This document shows, one piece after another, positions 8,233-16,387 of a stretch of 59,758 nt of DNA (the stretch's first letter is position 1; the number at the start of each line of letters is the position of its first letter). A program made the translations under genes and the position numbers. Where the stretch lies: NCBI GenBank assembly GCA_963550135.1, contig CAUVBP010000006.1:1-59758 (forward strand). The letters are read 5' to 3'. This DNA is from Saccharimonas sp963550135. GTDB lineage: Bacteria > Patescibacteriota > Saccharimonadia > Saccharimonadales > Saccharimonadaceae. The notes below the pieces were generated by a model that was not told where the DNA came from, ran no database searches, and worked only from the letters and a program-made list of their open reading frames with translations.

Positions 8233-8328
8233 ATGGTGACAAAACAGTATGGAATCGAGCGTAAGCGGAAATTTGTAGGCAATCTGAGCGAGCTCATCGT
8301 GCAGCTAACGTTGCAAAGTTTTTCTTGA
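8233..8328 (+). CDS. Small ORF, possible remnant
   Basis: 31 codons starting MVTKQYGIERKRKFVGNLSE, with GGCGGAGACTT before the ATG. The IERKRKF stretch recalls the first strand of CYTH-domain proteins (ExExK), but nothing downstream supports that domain, so it could be a decayed gene or a chance ORF. It lies in the convergent gap between the hydrolase and the Nudix gene. Confidence 0.25.
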   Translation: MVTKQYGIERKRKFVGNLSELIVQLTLQSFS

Positions 8329-8357
8329 CAAACGAGATGGTTGAGATTAACACATAA

Positions 8358-8786
8358 TTATTCTCGGTCGGATATTGATTTTATAAAGACCTTTGAAAGA
8401 TTGCCAATCAGCGTAGAATCTAGCTTTTCTTGCTTGATTTCATGAATATCGAAATAGTTAAAATTTGAAACTTCATCTGTTAAGCAAGGCGTTGTTAGTA
8501 GAGTAACCTCGTAGATGATGATTAAAACTGGATCATCGAACTTCGTATTCCATGTCGGGATTATACGTGGGCGGTCGCTGTCTATTGTAATGTCGACGCC
8601 TAATTCTTCCCGAAATTCACGGGTGAGTGCTTCGACTATATTTTCTCCGTGTTCTAGCCCACCACCAGGAAGATCCCATGAGTCACTCCTCTCTTGAACA
8701 AACAGTAGTTTGCCTGAAGAATCACGTACCAATCCCTTGACTACTACCCGATATGCTGATTTTATATTCTTCAATCTTTCAGTCAT
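8358..8786 (-). CDS. Nudix hydrolase
   Basis: Nudix-family pyrophosphohydrolase (142 aa from MTERLKNIKS). The Nudix box is complete: GGGLEHGENIVEALTREF then REELGV, matching Gx5Ex7REUxEExGU. It probably cleaves a nucleoside diphosphate derivative; the substrate is unknown. I chose the ATG at 8786 rather than 8807 because the latter lies inside the symmetric promoter element. It is divergent from a second Nudix gene across that shared element. Confidence 0.85.
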   Translation of the reverse strand: MTERLKNIKSAYRVVVKGLVRDSSGKLLFVQERSDSWDLPGGGLEHGENIVEALTREFREELGVDITIDSDRPRIIPTWNTKFDDPVLIIIYEVTLLTTPCLTDEVSNFNYFDIHEIKQEKLDSTLIGNLSKVFIKSISDRE

Positions 8787-8790
8787 TTTG

Positions 8791-8806
8791 TGATAAAATT
8801 TTATCA
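8791..8806. promoter_or_regulatory. Symmetric bidirectional promoter
   Basis: TGATAAAATTTTATCA is a perfect 16-bp palindrome made of two face-to-face extended -10 elements (TGA-TAAAAT) that share their AT core, one for each Nudix gene. Start of transcription would be near 8806 (plus) and 8791 (minus). It could also bind a dimeric repressor. Confidence 0.6.
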
Positions 8807-8824
8807 TAAAAATAAGGTAATAAT

Positions 8825-9229
8825 ATGGCTAAGATAGTTGCAAAAGCGCTGGTGCGGAGTTCTAAAGGATTATATTTGGTACTGTATAGAGGCAATACAC
8901 ATCCGCTGTTCCCTGGGCATATTGATTTTCCTGGCGGAGAGGTTGAGCCAAAAGAAACGCCAGAGGCAGCAGTAATGCGCGAAATACAGGAAGAAACAGG
9001 ACTGCTCATTGATCCAAATAAACTGAAGAAGCTGTTTGCCAAACAATACCAGCAAACGACGCATGTACTGTTTGAGGCAAAGCTCGCCGAACCGGACGCG
9101 AAAATCGCTTTAAGCTGGGAACATAAAAGCTACCGATGGATAACACCGGAGGAGTTGAAGTCCCTGCCTAAATTCTCAGGCGCTGACTCGTATTATACAG
9201 ACGTAGTAGATTATCTATCTAGCCAATAA
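8825..9229 (+). CDS. Nudix hydrolase
   Basis: Second Nudix pyrophosphohydrolase (134 aa), complete box GGEVEPKETPEAAVMREI then QEETGL. The N-terminus (KIVAKALVRSSKGLYLVLYR) is the standard first strands. AAGGTAATAAT precedes the ATG. The 3' end overlaps the end of the convergent glutaredoxin gene by 11 bp. Sequence differs enough from its divergent neighbour that they are not a recent duplication. Confidence 0.87.
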   Translation: MAKIVAKALVRSSKGLYLVLYRGNTHPLFPGHIDFPGGEVEPKETPEAAVMREIQEETGLLIDPNKLKKLFAKQYQQTTHVLFEAKLAEPDAKIALSWEHKSYRWITPEELKSLPKFSGADSYYTDVVDYLSSQ

Positions 9230-9524
9230 GTCCTTTCTCCTTGAGTGCAGCGTCAATTTTGGTTCGGTTGAAGCCGCGAATGATTACGCCATTGATGTCG
9301 GTGACAGGTATACTGCTAGATTTGTCGCCAACTTTAGCGAGAAGTTCATCCATTGCACCCTCATCTTCATCGATGTCGCGAACGGTGTACTTGACGCCCA
9401 ATTTGTCTAAGTATTCTTTTTCGGTTTTACAGTACGCGCACCACGCGGCGCTGTAAATGATTACTTGATTATCTTGATCGTCTTGATTGTTTTGGTCGTC
9501 TCGATGGCTCGTTTGGTCGTTCAT
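9219..9524 (-). CDS. Glutaredoxin-family protein
   Basis: Thioredoxin-fold redox protein (101 aa). A polar Asn/Asp/Gln-rich N-terminal tail of 20 residues precedes VIIYSAAWCAYC with the CxxC pair Cys29/Cys32. The cis-proline motif SIPVTDING and the C-terminal GFNRTKIDAAL complete the fold. It likely reduces disulfides or mixed disulfides in the cytoplasm. TATAAT lies about 29 nt upstream and a GGGGGA stretch serves as SD. Confidence 0.85.
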   Translation of the reverse strand: MNDQTSHRDDQNNQDDQDNQVIIYSAAWCAYCKTEKEYLDKLGVKYTVRDIDEDEGAMDELLAKVGDKSSSIPVTDINGVIIRGFNRTKIDAALKEKGLIG

Positions 9525-9581
9525 AATTATCCCCCTTCGTTAATTACAATCATTATATACACAACATCTAGCGTATGCAAG

Positions 9582-9794
9582 CTATTTATCGGCGCTAGAT
9601 GTACGGCTAGTCAAATACCACCCACCGTCGGCTGGCGATTGATAAATGTCAAGCTCGAGGTCGAGGTGGTACTTTTGCAGTTCTTTGATGGCGTTTAGGG
9701 CGGCTTGCCGGCTAGCGAAACGTTTCTTTTGCGGCGCGCGAGCGCTTTTGTTTTGGTACGGTGTATGTTTAGGAGTGCGGTTTCGTCTAGGCAT
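9582..9794 (-). CDS. Small basic protein of unknown function
   Basis: 70 aa; basic N-terminal half (MPRRNRTPKHTPYQNKSARA, QKKRFASRQAAL), then ELQKYHLDLELDIYQSPADG and GWYLTSRTSS. No family recognised. A TATAAT at 9810-9805 lies 10 nt upstream of the ATG, supporting expression. It is divergent from the atp operon. Confidence 0.6.
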   Translation of the reverse strand: MPRRNRTPKHTPYQNKSARAPQKKRFASRQAALNAIKELQKYHLDLELDIYQSPADGGWYLTSRTSSADK

Positions 9795-9813
9795 AATGTC
9801 TTAAATTATACAC

Positions 9814-9843
9814 TTTACATATAGCGGCTCATACTGCTACAAT
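9814..9843 (+). promoter_or_regulatory. Promoter of the ATP synthase operon
   Basis: TTTACA at 9814-9819, 18 bp spacer, TGC-TACAAT with the hexamer at 9838-9843. The -10 ends 6 nt before the first ATG, so the operon transcript should start at or next to the start codon (leaderless). Confidence 0.75.
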
Positions 9844-9849
9844 AGCGCT

Positions 9850-10113
9850 ATGACCAGTGGGGCTGACAATACCGCCGAGACGCGGACTTCTGATAATACT
9901 GTATCTCGAGAAACTTTTACATCGTTAGGGCTGGCTATGGTCGGCGTGACGTGGAGGATGTATGTACCAATGCTTGGCTTGTTTTTTGCTGGCTTGTGGC
10001 TGGATAGTTTATTTAATAGTAAGCCGTGGTTGATGTTCAGCGGGTTTGCGGTAGGCGCGGCCGCCGCAGTGATTTTGGTGCGGCAACAGATAAAAAAGGT
10101 TAATAAGAAATGA
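9850..10113 (+). CDS. AtpZ/AtpI-like ATP synthase assembly protein
   Basis: 87 aa with two membrane segments (MYVPMLGLFFAGLWLDSLF and PWLMFSGFAVGAAAAVILV) and a polar N-terminus. Size, topology and position directly before atpB fit AtpZ/AtpI, a small protein aiding c-ring assembly and possibly Mg2+ uptake. First gene of the operon; the start appears leaderless. Its TGA overlaps the atpB ATG (ATGA). Confidence 0.75.
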   Translation: MTSGADNTAETRTSDNTVSRETFTSLGLAMVGVTWRMYVPMLGLFFAGLWLDSLFNSKPWLMFSGFAVGAAAAVILVRQQIKKVNKK

Positions 10114-10937
10114 TGTTCGCGGCGCTACCCCATATATCAGTCAAGGCTGACGAAGTGTTTTCGATCGCCGGTTTACCAATAACTAATGCTAATCTGGTTG
10201 GCATTCTAGGATTGGTGCTTCTGGTGTGGTTAATGTTTCGTACGCGGGCAGCGGTGCTTGGCCGCAAAAAATCGAATTTCGCAACGCGCTTAACTCTTTG
10301 GTGTATAGAAGGATTGTATAAGACGGTCGGGCAAGTGATTCCTGATCAAAAGTGGGCTCGCCGGGTGGCGCCGCTGGTGATGACGATGTTTTTCTTCATA
10401 GCCGGACAATATTGGCTCGGTTTGCTGCCGATTGTCGGGCCGATAACTGTCGGCCATACGCCGCTATTCCGCGGTCAGGATGCCGATTTGAATATGACGT
10501 TTGCGCTGGCGACGGTAACTATCGTGATGGCGCAGGTGTATGCTGCGCGCGAGCTGGGTTTTGTTGGTAATCTGAAGCGTTACTTCGTTAATCCGTTGCG
10601 CGATCCGATTATGTCGTTTGTTGGTATTCTGGAGCTTGTAGCGGAGTTTTCGCGCTTGCTTAGTTTGTCGTTCCGCTTGTTTGGCAACGTGTTGGCGGGC
10701 GAAATACTGATTGCTATGATCGCTTATCTAGCACAAGTTGCGATGCCTGCAGTTTTGCAGCCATTTTATATTTTTGAGCTGTTTATCGGCGGTATTCAGG
10801 CTTATATTTTCTTTATGCTTTCGACAGTGTTTATATCGCTCGGTTTGGCGCATCACGGCGGTGATGAGGAAAAACAAACGCATGATGATTCTTCGACTTC
10901 TTCCGGCATGAAATTAACGGCCGAGGGAGTAAAATAA
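10110..10937 (+). CDS. atpB: ATP synthase subunit a
   Basis: Membrane stator subunit forming the proton half-channels (275 aa). The essential-arginine helix is visible as FSRLLSLSFRLFGNVLAGEI, with the Arg in LSFRLFGN. Several hydrophobic segments follow, and the last ends in LGLAHHGG before a short polar tail. The start overlaps the preceding gene by four bases; either of the tandem ATGs could serve. Confidence 0.96.
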   Translation: MMFAALPHISVKADEVFSIAGLPITNANLVGILGLVLLVWLMFRTRAAVLGRKKSNFATRLTLWCIEGLYKTVGQVIPDQKWARRVAPLVMTMFFFIAGQYWLGLLPIVGPITVGHTPLFRGQDADLNMTFALATVTIVMAQVYAARELGFVGNLKRYFVNPLRDPIMSFVGILELVAEFSRLLSLSFRLFGNVLAGEILIAMIAYLAQVAMPAVLQPFYIFELFIGGIQAYIFFMLSTVFISLGLAHHGGDEEKQTHDDSSTSSGMKLTAEGVK

Positions 10938-10975
10938 ATTTAGGTAATAACTAAAACCATAAGGAGAAAAATATT

Positions 10976-11188
10976 ATGGAAACTATAGCATTTACGCTAG
11001 CTTATATCGTCCCTGCATCGTTTGCAGCCATCGGCTGTAGCTGGATTGGCGCTTCGGCGATGAAAGCTGCTGGCCGCAACCCAGAAAAAATCAACGATTT
11101 GCGCACGATGATGATTCTCGGTATCTCGTTTATCGACGCTCTGGCGATTATCGGTTTCGTGGCGGCTATTGTCGGCAAGGTGATGTAA
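10976..11188 (+). CDS. atpE: ATP synthase subunit c
   Basis: Proteolipid of the rotor ring (70 aa). Two hairpin helices joined by the conserved polar loop AAGRNPEKIND. The ion-binding carboxylate is Asp54 in SFIDALAIIGF, followed by Ala rather than Thr/Ser, which fits proton rather than Na+ coupling. Helix 1 has an atypically glycine-poor packing motif (AAIGCSWIGASAMKAAG). AAGGAGAAAA lies 7 nt before the ATG, the strongest SD in the operon, as expected for the high c stoichiometry. Confidence 0.96.
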   Translation: METIAFTLAYIVPASFAAIGCSWIGASAMKAAGRNPEKINDLRTMMILGISFIDALAIIGFVAAIVGKVM

Positions 11189-11200
11189 GGATTCGCGCGC

Positions 11201-11737
11201 GTGAATAACTTGCACTACTTTGCATCGGCTGGAGCTGGAAGCGATAGCCTATTGGGGCCACTAGGAATTGATTGGCGGTTGTTCGTGCTGCAAACGGTTG
11301 CTTTTGCGGTCTTGCTACTAGTGCTGAAAAAATGGGTTTATCCGCCTATTCTGGCCATGCTTGATGAGCGCGACGAGTCTATCAAAGAAGGTTTAGAGGC
11401 TGCCGAGCAAGCCAAAAAAGCGGCAAGCGAAAGCGAAAAGCGCACGGCCGCTATGCTGAAAAAGGCTCAGCAAGAGTCGCGAACTATTGTTGCTACTGCC
11501 AAGAATGAGGCGGCTGAAATGGTTGCTGAAGCCGAACAAAAGGCCAAGAACCAAGCCGATTCTATTCTCGAATCTGCCCGCAACGACGTCAGAGCGGAAG
11601 TTGCCCAGGCCAAGAAAGATTTGCGCGACCAGATGGTAGACTTAGTGGTCGATACAACCAGGAAAGTTACGCTGGATACGGTCGATCCAAGCAAAGACAC
11701 TAGCTTGATCAAAAAACAACTAGAGGAGATCAAATAG
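11201..11737 (+). CDS. atpF: ATP synthase subunit b
   Basis: Peripheral stalk subunit (178 aa, GTG start). One N-terminal membrane helix (RLFVLQTVAFAVLLLVLKKW) is followed by a long Ala/Glu/Lys-rich helix of about 120 residues that forms the dimeric coiled-coil stalk. It ends two nucleotides before atpH. Confidence 0.94.
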   Translation: MNNLHYFASAGAGSDSLLGPLGIDWRLFVLQTVAFAVLLLVLKKWVYPPILAMLDERDESIKEGLEAAEQAKKAASESEKRTAAMLKKAQQESRTIVATAKNEAAEMVAEAEQKAKNQADSILESARNDVRAEVAQAKKDLRDQMVDLVVDTTRKVTLDTVDPSKDTSLIKKQLEEIK

Positions 11738-11738
11738 C

Positions 11739-12128
11739 GTGGCGGCCAGTACTGTATCGCAGCGAAGATTAGCGGCGTATGTGGCTGGCCAATTGCTTGC
11801 AAGCGGCGATAAGAAGCGTCTTATCAAAGAGTTGGCAGCCTATTTGATCGAAACTGGCCGTGTGCGCGATCTCAATCAAGTGGTGGCGGCTATTGAAGAG
11901 GCGCTAGCGTCGCGCGGCGCTGTTGTAGCGACGGTTACGACTGCTCGCCCGCTCTCGCCAGAAAATAAGCAAGCAATTGTTAAGCAATTTACGCCGACTG
12001 GCGCCAAACTATATATTCGCGAACAGATTGACCCGAGCGTTATCGGCGGCTTCAAGATTGAATTGCCTGGCAGCCAGTTTGACGGCACAGTGATACATAA
12101 ACTAACAACCCTCAAGGGTATAAAGTAA
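11739..12128 (+). CDS. atpH: ATP synthase subunit delta, short form
   Basis: OSCP-like subunit linking F1 to the b stalk. At 129 aa it is well short of the usual about 175-180 aa. The C-terminal domain is complete (ATVTTARPLSPENK, GGFKIELPGSQFDGTVIHKL), but only about 57 residues precede it, so the six-helix N-terminal domain that grips alpha is cut down to about half. GTG start; both neighbours are in the canonical order, so this is not a frameshift remnant. Confidence 0.88.
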   Translation: MAASTVSQRRLAAYVAGQLLASGDKKRLIKELAAYLIETGRVRDLNQVVAAIEEALASRGAVVATVTTARPLSPENKQAIVKQFTPTGAKLYIREQIDPSVIGGFKIELPGSQFDGTVIHKLTTLKGIK

Positions 12129-12137
12129 AGGAAAAGA

Positions 12138-13673
12138 ATGGCTGATATTACAGTGACAGAATTGTCGGACGAACTGCGCCAGGCGATTGCCCAGCTCGAG
12201 GTGTCTGAAGGTTTAGAAAAAGTTGGTATTGTGACTCGCGTGGGCGACGGCGTGGCGTGGGTGCATGGATTGCGCGAGGCTGGTTATAGCGAAGTTTTGG
12301 AGATCCAAACAGCCGAGGGTGTGGTTGAGGCCTTTGCTTTGAACTTGATGGAAGACGAAATTGGCGCGGTGCTGCTAGGCAGCGACCAAGGTGTTTCTGC
12401 TGGCGATAAAGTCAAACTAAAAGGCGAAGTGCTGAGCGTACCAGTCGGCGAAGAGCTGTTGGGGCGCGTAGTTAATCCGCTGGGCGAACCGCTTGACGGC
12501 GGTCCGGCAATCAAATCAAAGCAGCGCGGTCTGGTCGAGCGCGAAGCTATCGGCGTGATGGGCCGCAAGTCAGTTCATGAGCCGTTGATGACGGGCATTA
12601 TGAGCGTCGATGCGATGTTTCCGATTGGCCGCGGCCAGCGCGAGCTAATTATTGGCGACCGCCAGACTGGTAAAACCGCCATTGCGCTTGATACGATGAT
12701 TAATCAAGCCCGCCAGAAAACCGGCGTAGTCAATATCTACGTAGCGGTCGGCCAGAAGCTCAGCAAAATTGCTCGCCTAGTTGAACGCCTGAAGTCCGAA
12801 GGCGTGATGGATCAGACTATCGTGGTGGCGACTAGTCCGAGCGACCCAGCTTCCCTGCTCTATCTGGCACCGTATGCTGGCACTGCTATGGGCGAATATT
12901 TCCGGGATAACAGCAAGCATGCCTTGATGATTTATGATGATTTAACTAAGCACGCGGTAGCCTACCGCCAGATGTCGCTGCTGTTGCGCCGCCCGCCGGG
13001 CCGCGAGGCTTACCCTGGTGACGTGTTCTATTTGCACTCGCGCCTGCTGGAGCGATCGGCTAAGTTATCGGACGAACTAGGTGCTGGCAGCTTGACTGCT
13101 CTGCCGATTATCGAGACGCAGGCTGGTGATATTTCCGCTTATATTCCGACTAATGTTATTTCCATCACCGACGGCCAGATATTTATGGAGACTGACCTGT
13201 TCTACCAAGGTATTCGCCCGGCGATTAGCGCGGGCTTGTCGGTGTCGCGCGTCGGCGGCGCGGCTCAGACCAAAGCACTGAAGAGTGTCAGCGGCAACCT
13301 CAAACTAGGCCTCAGCCAATTCCGCGAATTAGCCAGTTTCGCACAGTTTGGCAGCGATCTCGACACCGAGACCAAGGCGCAAATTGAACGCGGCCAGCGC
13401 CTAACCGAATTGCTTAAACAGCCGCAGTATCAGCCAATGAGCGTCTGGGAGCAAGTTGTTAGCATCGTTGCGGTTAGCGAGGGCTATTTTGATGAAGTTC
13501 CAGCCGCCAAGATTAAAGACGCGCAGGCCGACTTGCTGGCTCGCTTGTGGACGAACCACAAAGCTGAAATGAAAGCGCTAAACCGAGGCGATAAAAAATT
13601 TGGCGAGGACAAATCTACCGCCAAGATTGTCAAGGACGCAGCCCTAGCAGTCGCTAAAGGATTTGAGGACTAA
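12138..13673 (+). CDS. atpA: ATP synthase subunit alpha
   Basis: Non-catalytic nucleotide-binding subunit of F1 (511 aa). P-loop GDRQTGKT at residues 173-180, the VPVGEELLGRVVNPLGEPLD strand region, and the signature PAISAGLSVSRVGGAAQ with the arginine finger. AAGGAAAAG precedes the ATG. Full family length. Confidence 0.97.
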   Translation: MADITVTELSDELRQAIAQLEVSEGLEKVGIVTRVGDGVAWVHGLREAGYSEVLEIQTAEGVVEAFALNLMEDEIGAVLLGSDQGVSAGDKVKLKGEVLSVPVGEELLGRVVNPLGEPLDGGPAIKSKQRGLVEREAIGVMGRKSVHEPLMTGIMSVDAMFPIGRGQRELIIGDRQTGKTAIALDTMINQARQKTGVVNIYVAVGQKLSKIARLVERLKSEGVMDQTIVVATSPSDPASLLYLAPYAGTAMGEYFRDNSKHALMIYDDLTKHAVAYRQMSLLLRRPPGREAYPGDVFYLHSRLLERSAKLSDELGAGSLTALPIIETQAGDISAYIPTNVISITDGQIFMETDLFYQGIRPAISAGLSVSRVGGAAQTKALKSVSGNLKLGLSQFRELASFAQFGSDLDTETKAQIERGQRLTELLKQPQYQPMSVWEQVVSIVAVSEGYFDEVPAAKIKDAQADLLARLWTNHKAEMKALNRGDKKFGEDKSTAKIVKDAALAVAKGFED

Positions 13674-13677
13674 CTAG

Positions 13678-14547
13678 ATGCCGTCGACTCAGCAGCTTAA
13701 ATCGCGTATTCGTTCGGTCAAGAACACTCGGCAAATCACCAAAGCTATGCAGATGGTGGCAGCTAGCAAGATGCGCCGCGCTCAAGAGGCGACCAAAAGC
13801 TCTCAAGCCTATACAGCGGCAGCACGCGAGCTGCTGGCATATTTAGCGCAGCAAGGTGCGACCGATAATCACCGTTGGTTCGTGCAGCGGCCGATCAAAG
13901 CGCGCCTGCTGATTGTGGCAGCAAGCGACAAGGGGTTGGCTGGTGCTTATAACGCTAATATCATCAAGACTTATCTGCACGAGCTGCATCAAGATGACCA
14001 ATCGGGTATCGCTAACAAAACTATCGCTATCGGCCGCAAAATCGCTCAAGCAGCAACGCGCATCAAAGATACTGAAATCGTCGGTACCTACGAAGATTTG
14101 CCTGACCGCGTGCCAGGTGCGCAGTTTCATGCTATTCTCAACACTGCCAAAGACATGTTCGAGGCTGGTACTGTCGATGCTGTCGACGTGATTTTCACGC
14201 GCTTTGTTAGTAGTATGACGCAGAAAGCTGATATCGTTCGCTTGTTCCCCGCCGGCTTTGTGCCCGACGATGAAATTAGCGATGACATCCGCGAAGCTAA
14301 GTTTGAACCAAGTCCTAAATATATCATAGATGATATAGCTTACCGGCTGATTAGCGCTCGTCTGTATCAAGCACTGCTTGACTCGCGTGCTAGCGAACAT
14401 AGCATGCGAATGCTGGCGATGAAGAACGCTACTGATAACGCTAGCGATTTGGTGGCTGACTTGACGCTAGAAATGAATAAGGAACGCCAGAGCGCAATCA
14501 CTCAAGAACTGACCGAGATCAGCGCTGGCGTGGAGGCGATGCAATGA
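13678..14547 (+). CDS. atpG: ATP synthase subunit gamma
   Basis: Central rotor shaft (289 aa). The N-terminal coiled-coil strand (RIRSVKNTRQITKAMQMVAA) and the C-terminal partner (MRMLAMKNATDNASDLVADL) are both present, as is the signature SDKGLAGAYN. It ends in TGA, which overlaps an ATG that is not the probable atpD start. Confidence 0.96.
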   Translation: MPSTQQLKSRIRSVKNTRQITKAMQMVAASKMRRAQEATKSSQAYTAAARELLAYLAQQGATDNHRWFVQRPIKARLLIVAASDKGLAGAYNANIIKTYLHELHQDDQSGIANKTIAIGRKIAQAATRIKDTEIVGTYEDLPDRVPGAQFHAILNTAKDMFEAGTVDAVDVIFTRFVSSMTQKADIVRLFPAGFVPDDEISDDIREAKFEPSPKYIIDDIAYRLISARLYQALLDSRASEHSMRMLAMKNATDNASDLVADLTLEMNKERQSAITQELTEISAGVEAMQ

Positions 14548-14564
14548 TAAAAAAAGGAGTTACT

Positions 14565-15941
14565 ATGAGTAAAAACCAAGGGAAAATCATCCAAATCATG
14601 GGCGTGGTGGTCGATGTTGAGTTTGATGATGGCTCGTTGCCAGAAATATACGAAGCGTTGACGGTCAAGCGCGGCCAGCAGACGATTACGCTCGAGGTAG
14701 CGCAGCATCTCGACCAACAGACAGTACGAACGATTAGTCTGCAAAATACCGACGGATTGCACCGCGGCCAAGTTGTTACAGCGACTGGCGCGCCGATCAG
14801 CGTACCTGTTGGCGAGGACACGCAAGGTCGCATGTTCAACGTAGTTGGCGAGCCAATTGACGGCCGCGAGATTGCCAAAAGCGCCAAGCGGGCGCCGATT
14901 CACCGCCAACCGCCGGCGTTGACCGAACAGTCCAACAAAACTGAGATCCTCGAAACCGGTATCAAGGTTATCGACTTGATTGCACCGCTAGCCAAGGGCG
15001 GTAAAGCTGGCTTGTTCGCTGGCGCTGGCGTCGGCAAGACAGTTCTTATCCAAGAGCTGATTAACAATATTGCTAAGTTTCACTCAGGCAACTCGGTTTT
15101 TGCGGGTGTTGGCGAGCGAACCCGCGAAGGTAACGACCTCTATTACGAGATGAAAGACGCTGGCGTGCTGGACAAAACCTCACTAGTGTTCGGCCAGATG
15201 AACGAACCGCCTGGAGCTCGTTTGCGCGTGGCGTTATCGGGCTTAGCAATTGCCGAGTCCTTCCGCGATGAAGGTAAAGACGTGCTGCTATTCATCGACA
15301 ATATTTTTCGCTTTACCCAAGCGGGCGCCGAAGTCTCAGCGCTATTGGGCCGCTTGCCGAGCGCGGTTGGCTACCAGCCAAATTTGCAGCAAGAAATGGG
15401 TGCCTTACAAGAGCGTATCACTAGTACCAAAAAAGGCTCAATCACCTCTGTCCAAGCTGTCTACGTGCCAGCCGACGACTTGACCGACCCAGCGCCAGCG
15501 ACCACTTTTGCTCACTTGGATGCCACTATCGTGATGAACCGTGCCTTGACAGAAATTGGCATATATCCTGCCGTGGACGTGTTGGATTCCAGCTCTAACT
15601 CGCTTGATCCAGAGATTGTTGGCGAGGAGCATTATGCGGTGGCTCGTGAAGTCCAGCGAGTGTTGCAGCAATATAAAGAATTGCAGGATATCATCGCTAT
15701 TCTCGGTATGGAGGAGTTATCAGACGATCAAAAGCAAACTGTGGCGCGGGCTCGCCGCTTGCAGCGCTTCTTGGCGCAGCCGTTCCATGTTGCCGAACAA
15801 TTCACTGGTAATCCGGGTAGCTACTTCAAGTTAGAAGATACCATCAAGGACGCTAAAGACATTCTCGACGGCAAATACGATGATAAGCCAGAAAGCTGGT
15901 TCTACATGTCGCCAGTGCCGCTCAGCGAGAAGAAGGACTAA
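14565..15941 (+). CDS. atpD: ATP synthase subunit beta
   Basis: Catalytic subunit of F1 (458 aa). P-loop GAGVGKT at residues 153-159, catalytic Glu in GVGERTREGNDLY, DELSEED-like segment reduced to EELSDDQK near the C-terminus. I placed the start at MSKNQGK because AAAGGAG lies 7 nt upstream; the earlier in-frame ATG at 14544 overlaps atpG and covers that SD. Confidence 0.97.
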   Translation: MSKNQGKIIQIMGVVVDVEFDDGSLPEIYEALTVKRGQQTITLEVAQHLDQQTVRTISLQNTDGLHRGQVVTATGAPISVPVGEDTQGRMFNVVGEPIDGREIAKSAKRAPIHRQPPALTEQSNKTEILETGIKVIDLIAPLAKGGKAGLFAGAGVGKTVLIQELINNIAKFHSGNSVFAGVGERTREGNDLYYEMKDAGVLDKTSLVFGQMNEPPGARLRVALSGLAIAESFRDEGKDVLLFIDNIFRFTQAGAEVSALLGRLPSAVGYQPNLQQEMGALQERITSTKKGSITSVQAVYVPADDLTDPAPATTFAHLDATIVMNRALTEIGIYPAVDVLDSSSNSLDPEIVGEEHYAVAREVQRVLQQYKELQDIIAILGMEELSDDQKQTVARARRLQRFLAQPFHVAEQFTGNPGSYFKLEDTIKDAKDILDGKYDDKPESWFYMSPVPLSEKKD

Positions 15942-15948
15942 GCTCGAG

Positions 15949-16377
15949 ATGATGCAGTTTCAGCTAATTACGCTAGCTGGCGTTAAGCTCGACGAGCCAG
16001 TCTACGAGGTGATGATACCAACTACCGAAGGGCAAATCGCAGTATTTCCGAGCCACGAGCCGCTAGTAGCAGTGGCGCAGCCTGGCGCGGTAGCGGTCCG
16101 CCGCCAGAAAACTGACAGCGATGACCAACTGGAATACTTTGCGATTAGCGGCGGCGTGGTTGAAATCAACCAGCAGCGCGTGCGGATTTTGGTCGACGAA
16201 GCCGAGCACGGCGACGATATCGTTGAAGCCGAGACTCAGGCCGCTCTCGAGCGCGCTCTCAAAATGCGCGATGAGGCTCAGGATCAGGTTGAGCTCGAAA
16301 AAGCTCACCAGCTGGTCGATCGCCACCGCGTACGTTTGCACGTGGCCGGCTTGCGCCGCCGCCATCGTCGGCGATAA
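15949..16377 (+). CDS. atpC: ATP synthase subunit epsilon
   Basis: Rotor subunit and intrinsic regulator of F1 (142 aa). The N-terminal beta sandwich (GVKLDEPVYEVMIPTTEGQI, VFPSHEPLVAVAQPGAV) is followed by a helical C-terminus ending in an arginine-rich tail (GLRRRHRRR). The start is ATG at 15949 or 15952, just after the atpD stop. It ends the operon and converges with the kinase-like gene 10 bp later. Confidence 0.93.
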   Translation: MMQFQLITLAGVKLDEPVYEVMIPTTEGQIAVFPSHEPLVAVAQPGAVAVRRQKTDSDDQLEYFAISGGVVEINQQRVRILVDEAEHGDDIVEAETQAALERALKMRDEAQDQVELEKAHQLVDRHRVRLHVAGLRRRHRRR

Positions 16378-16387
16378 TTATAGCTAC

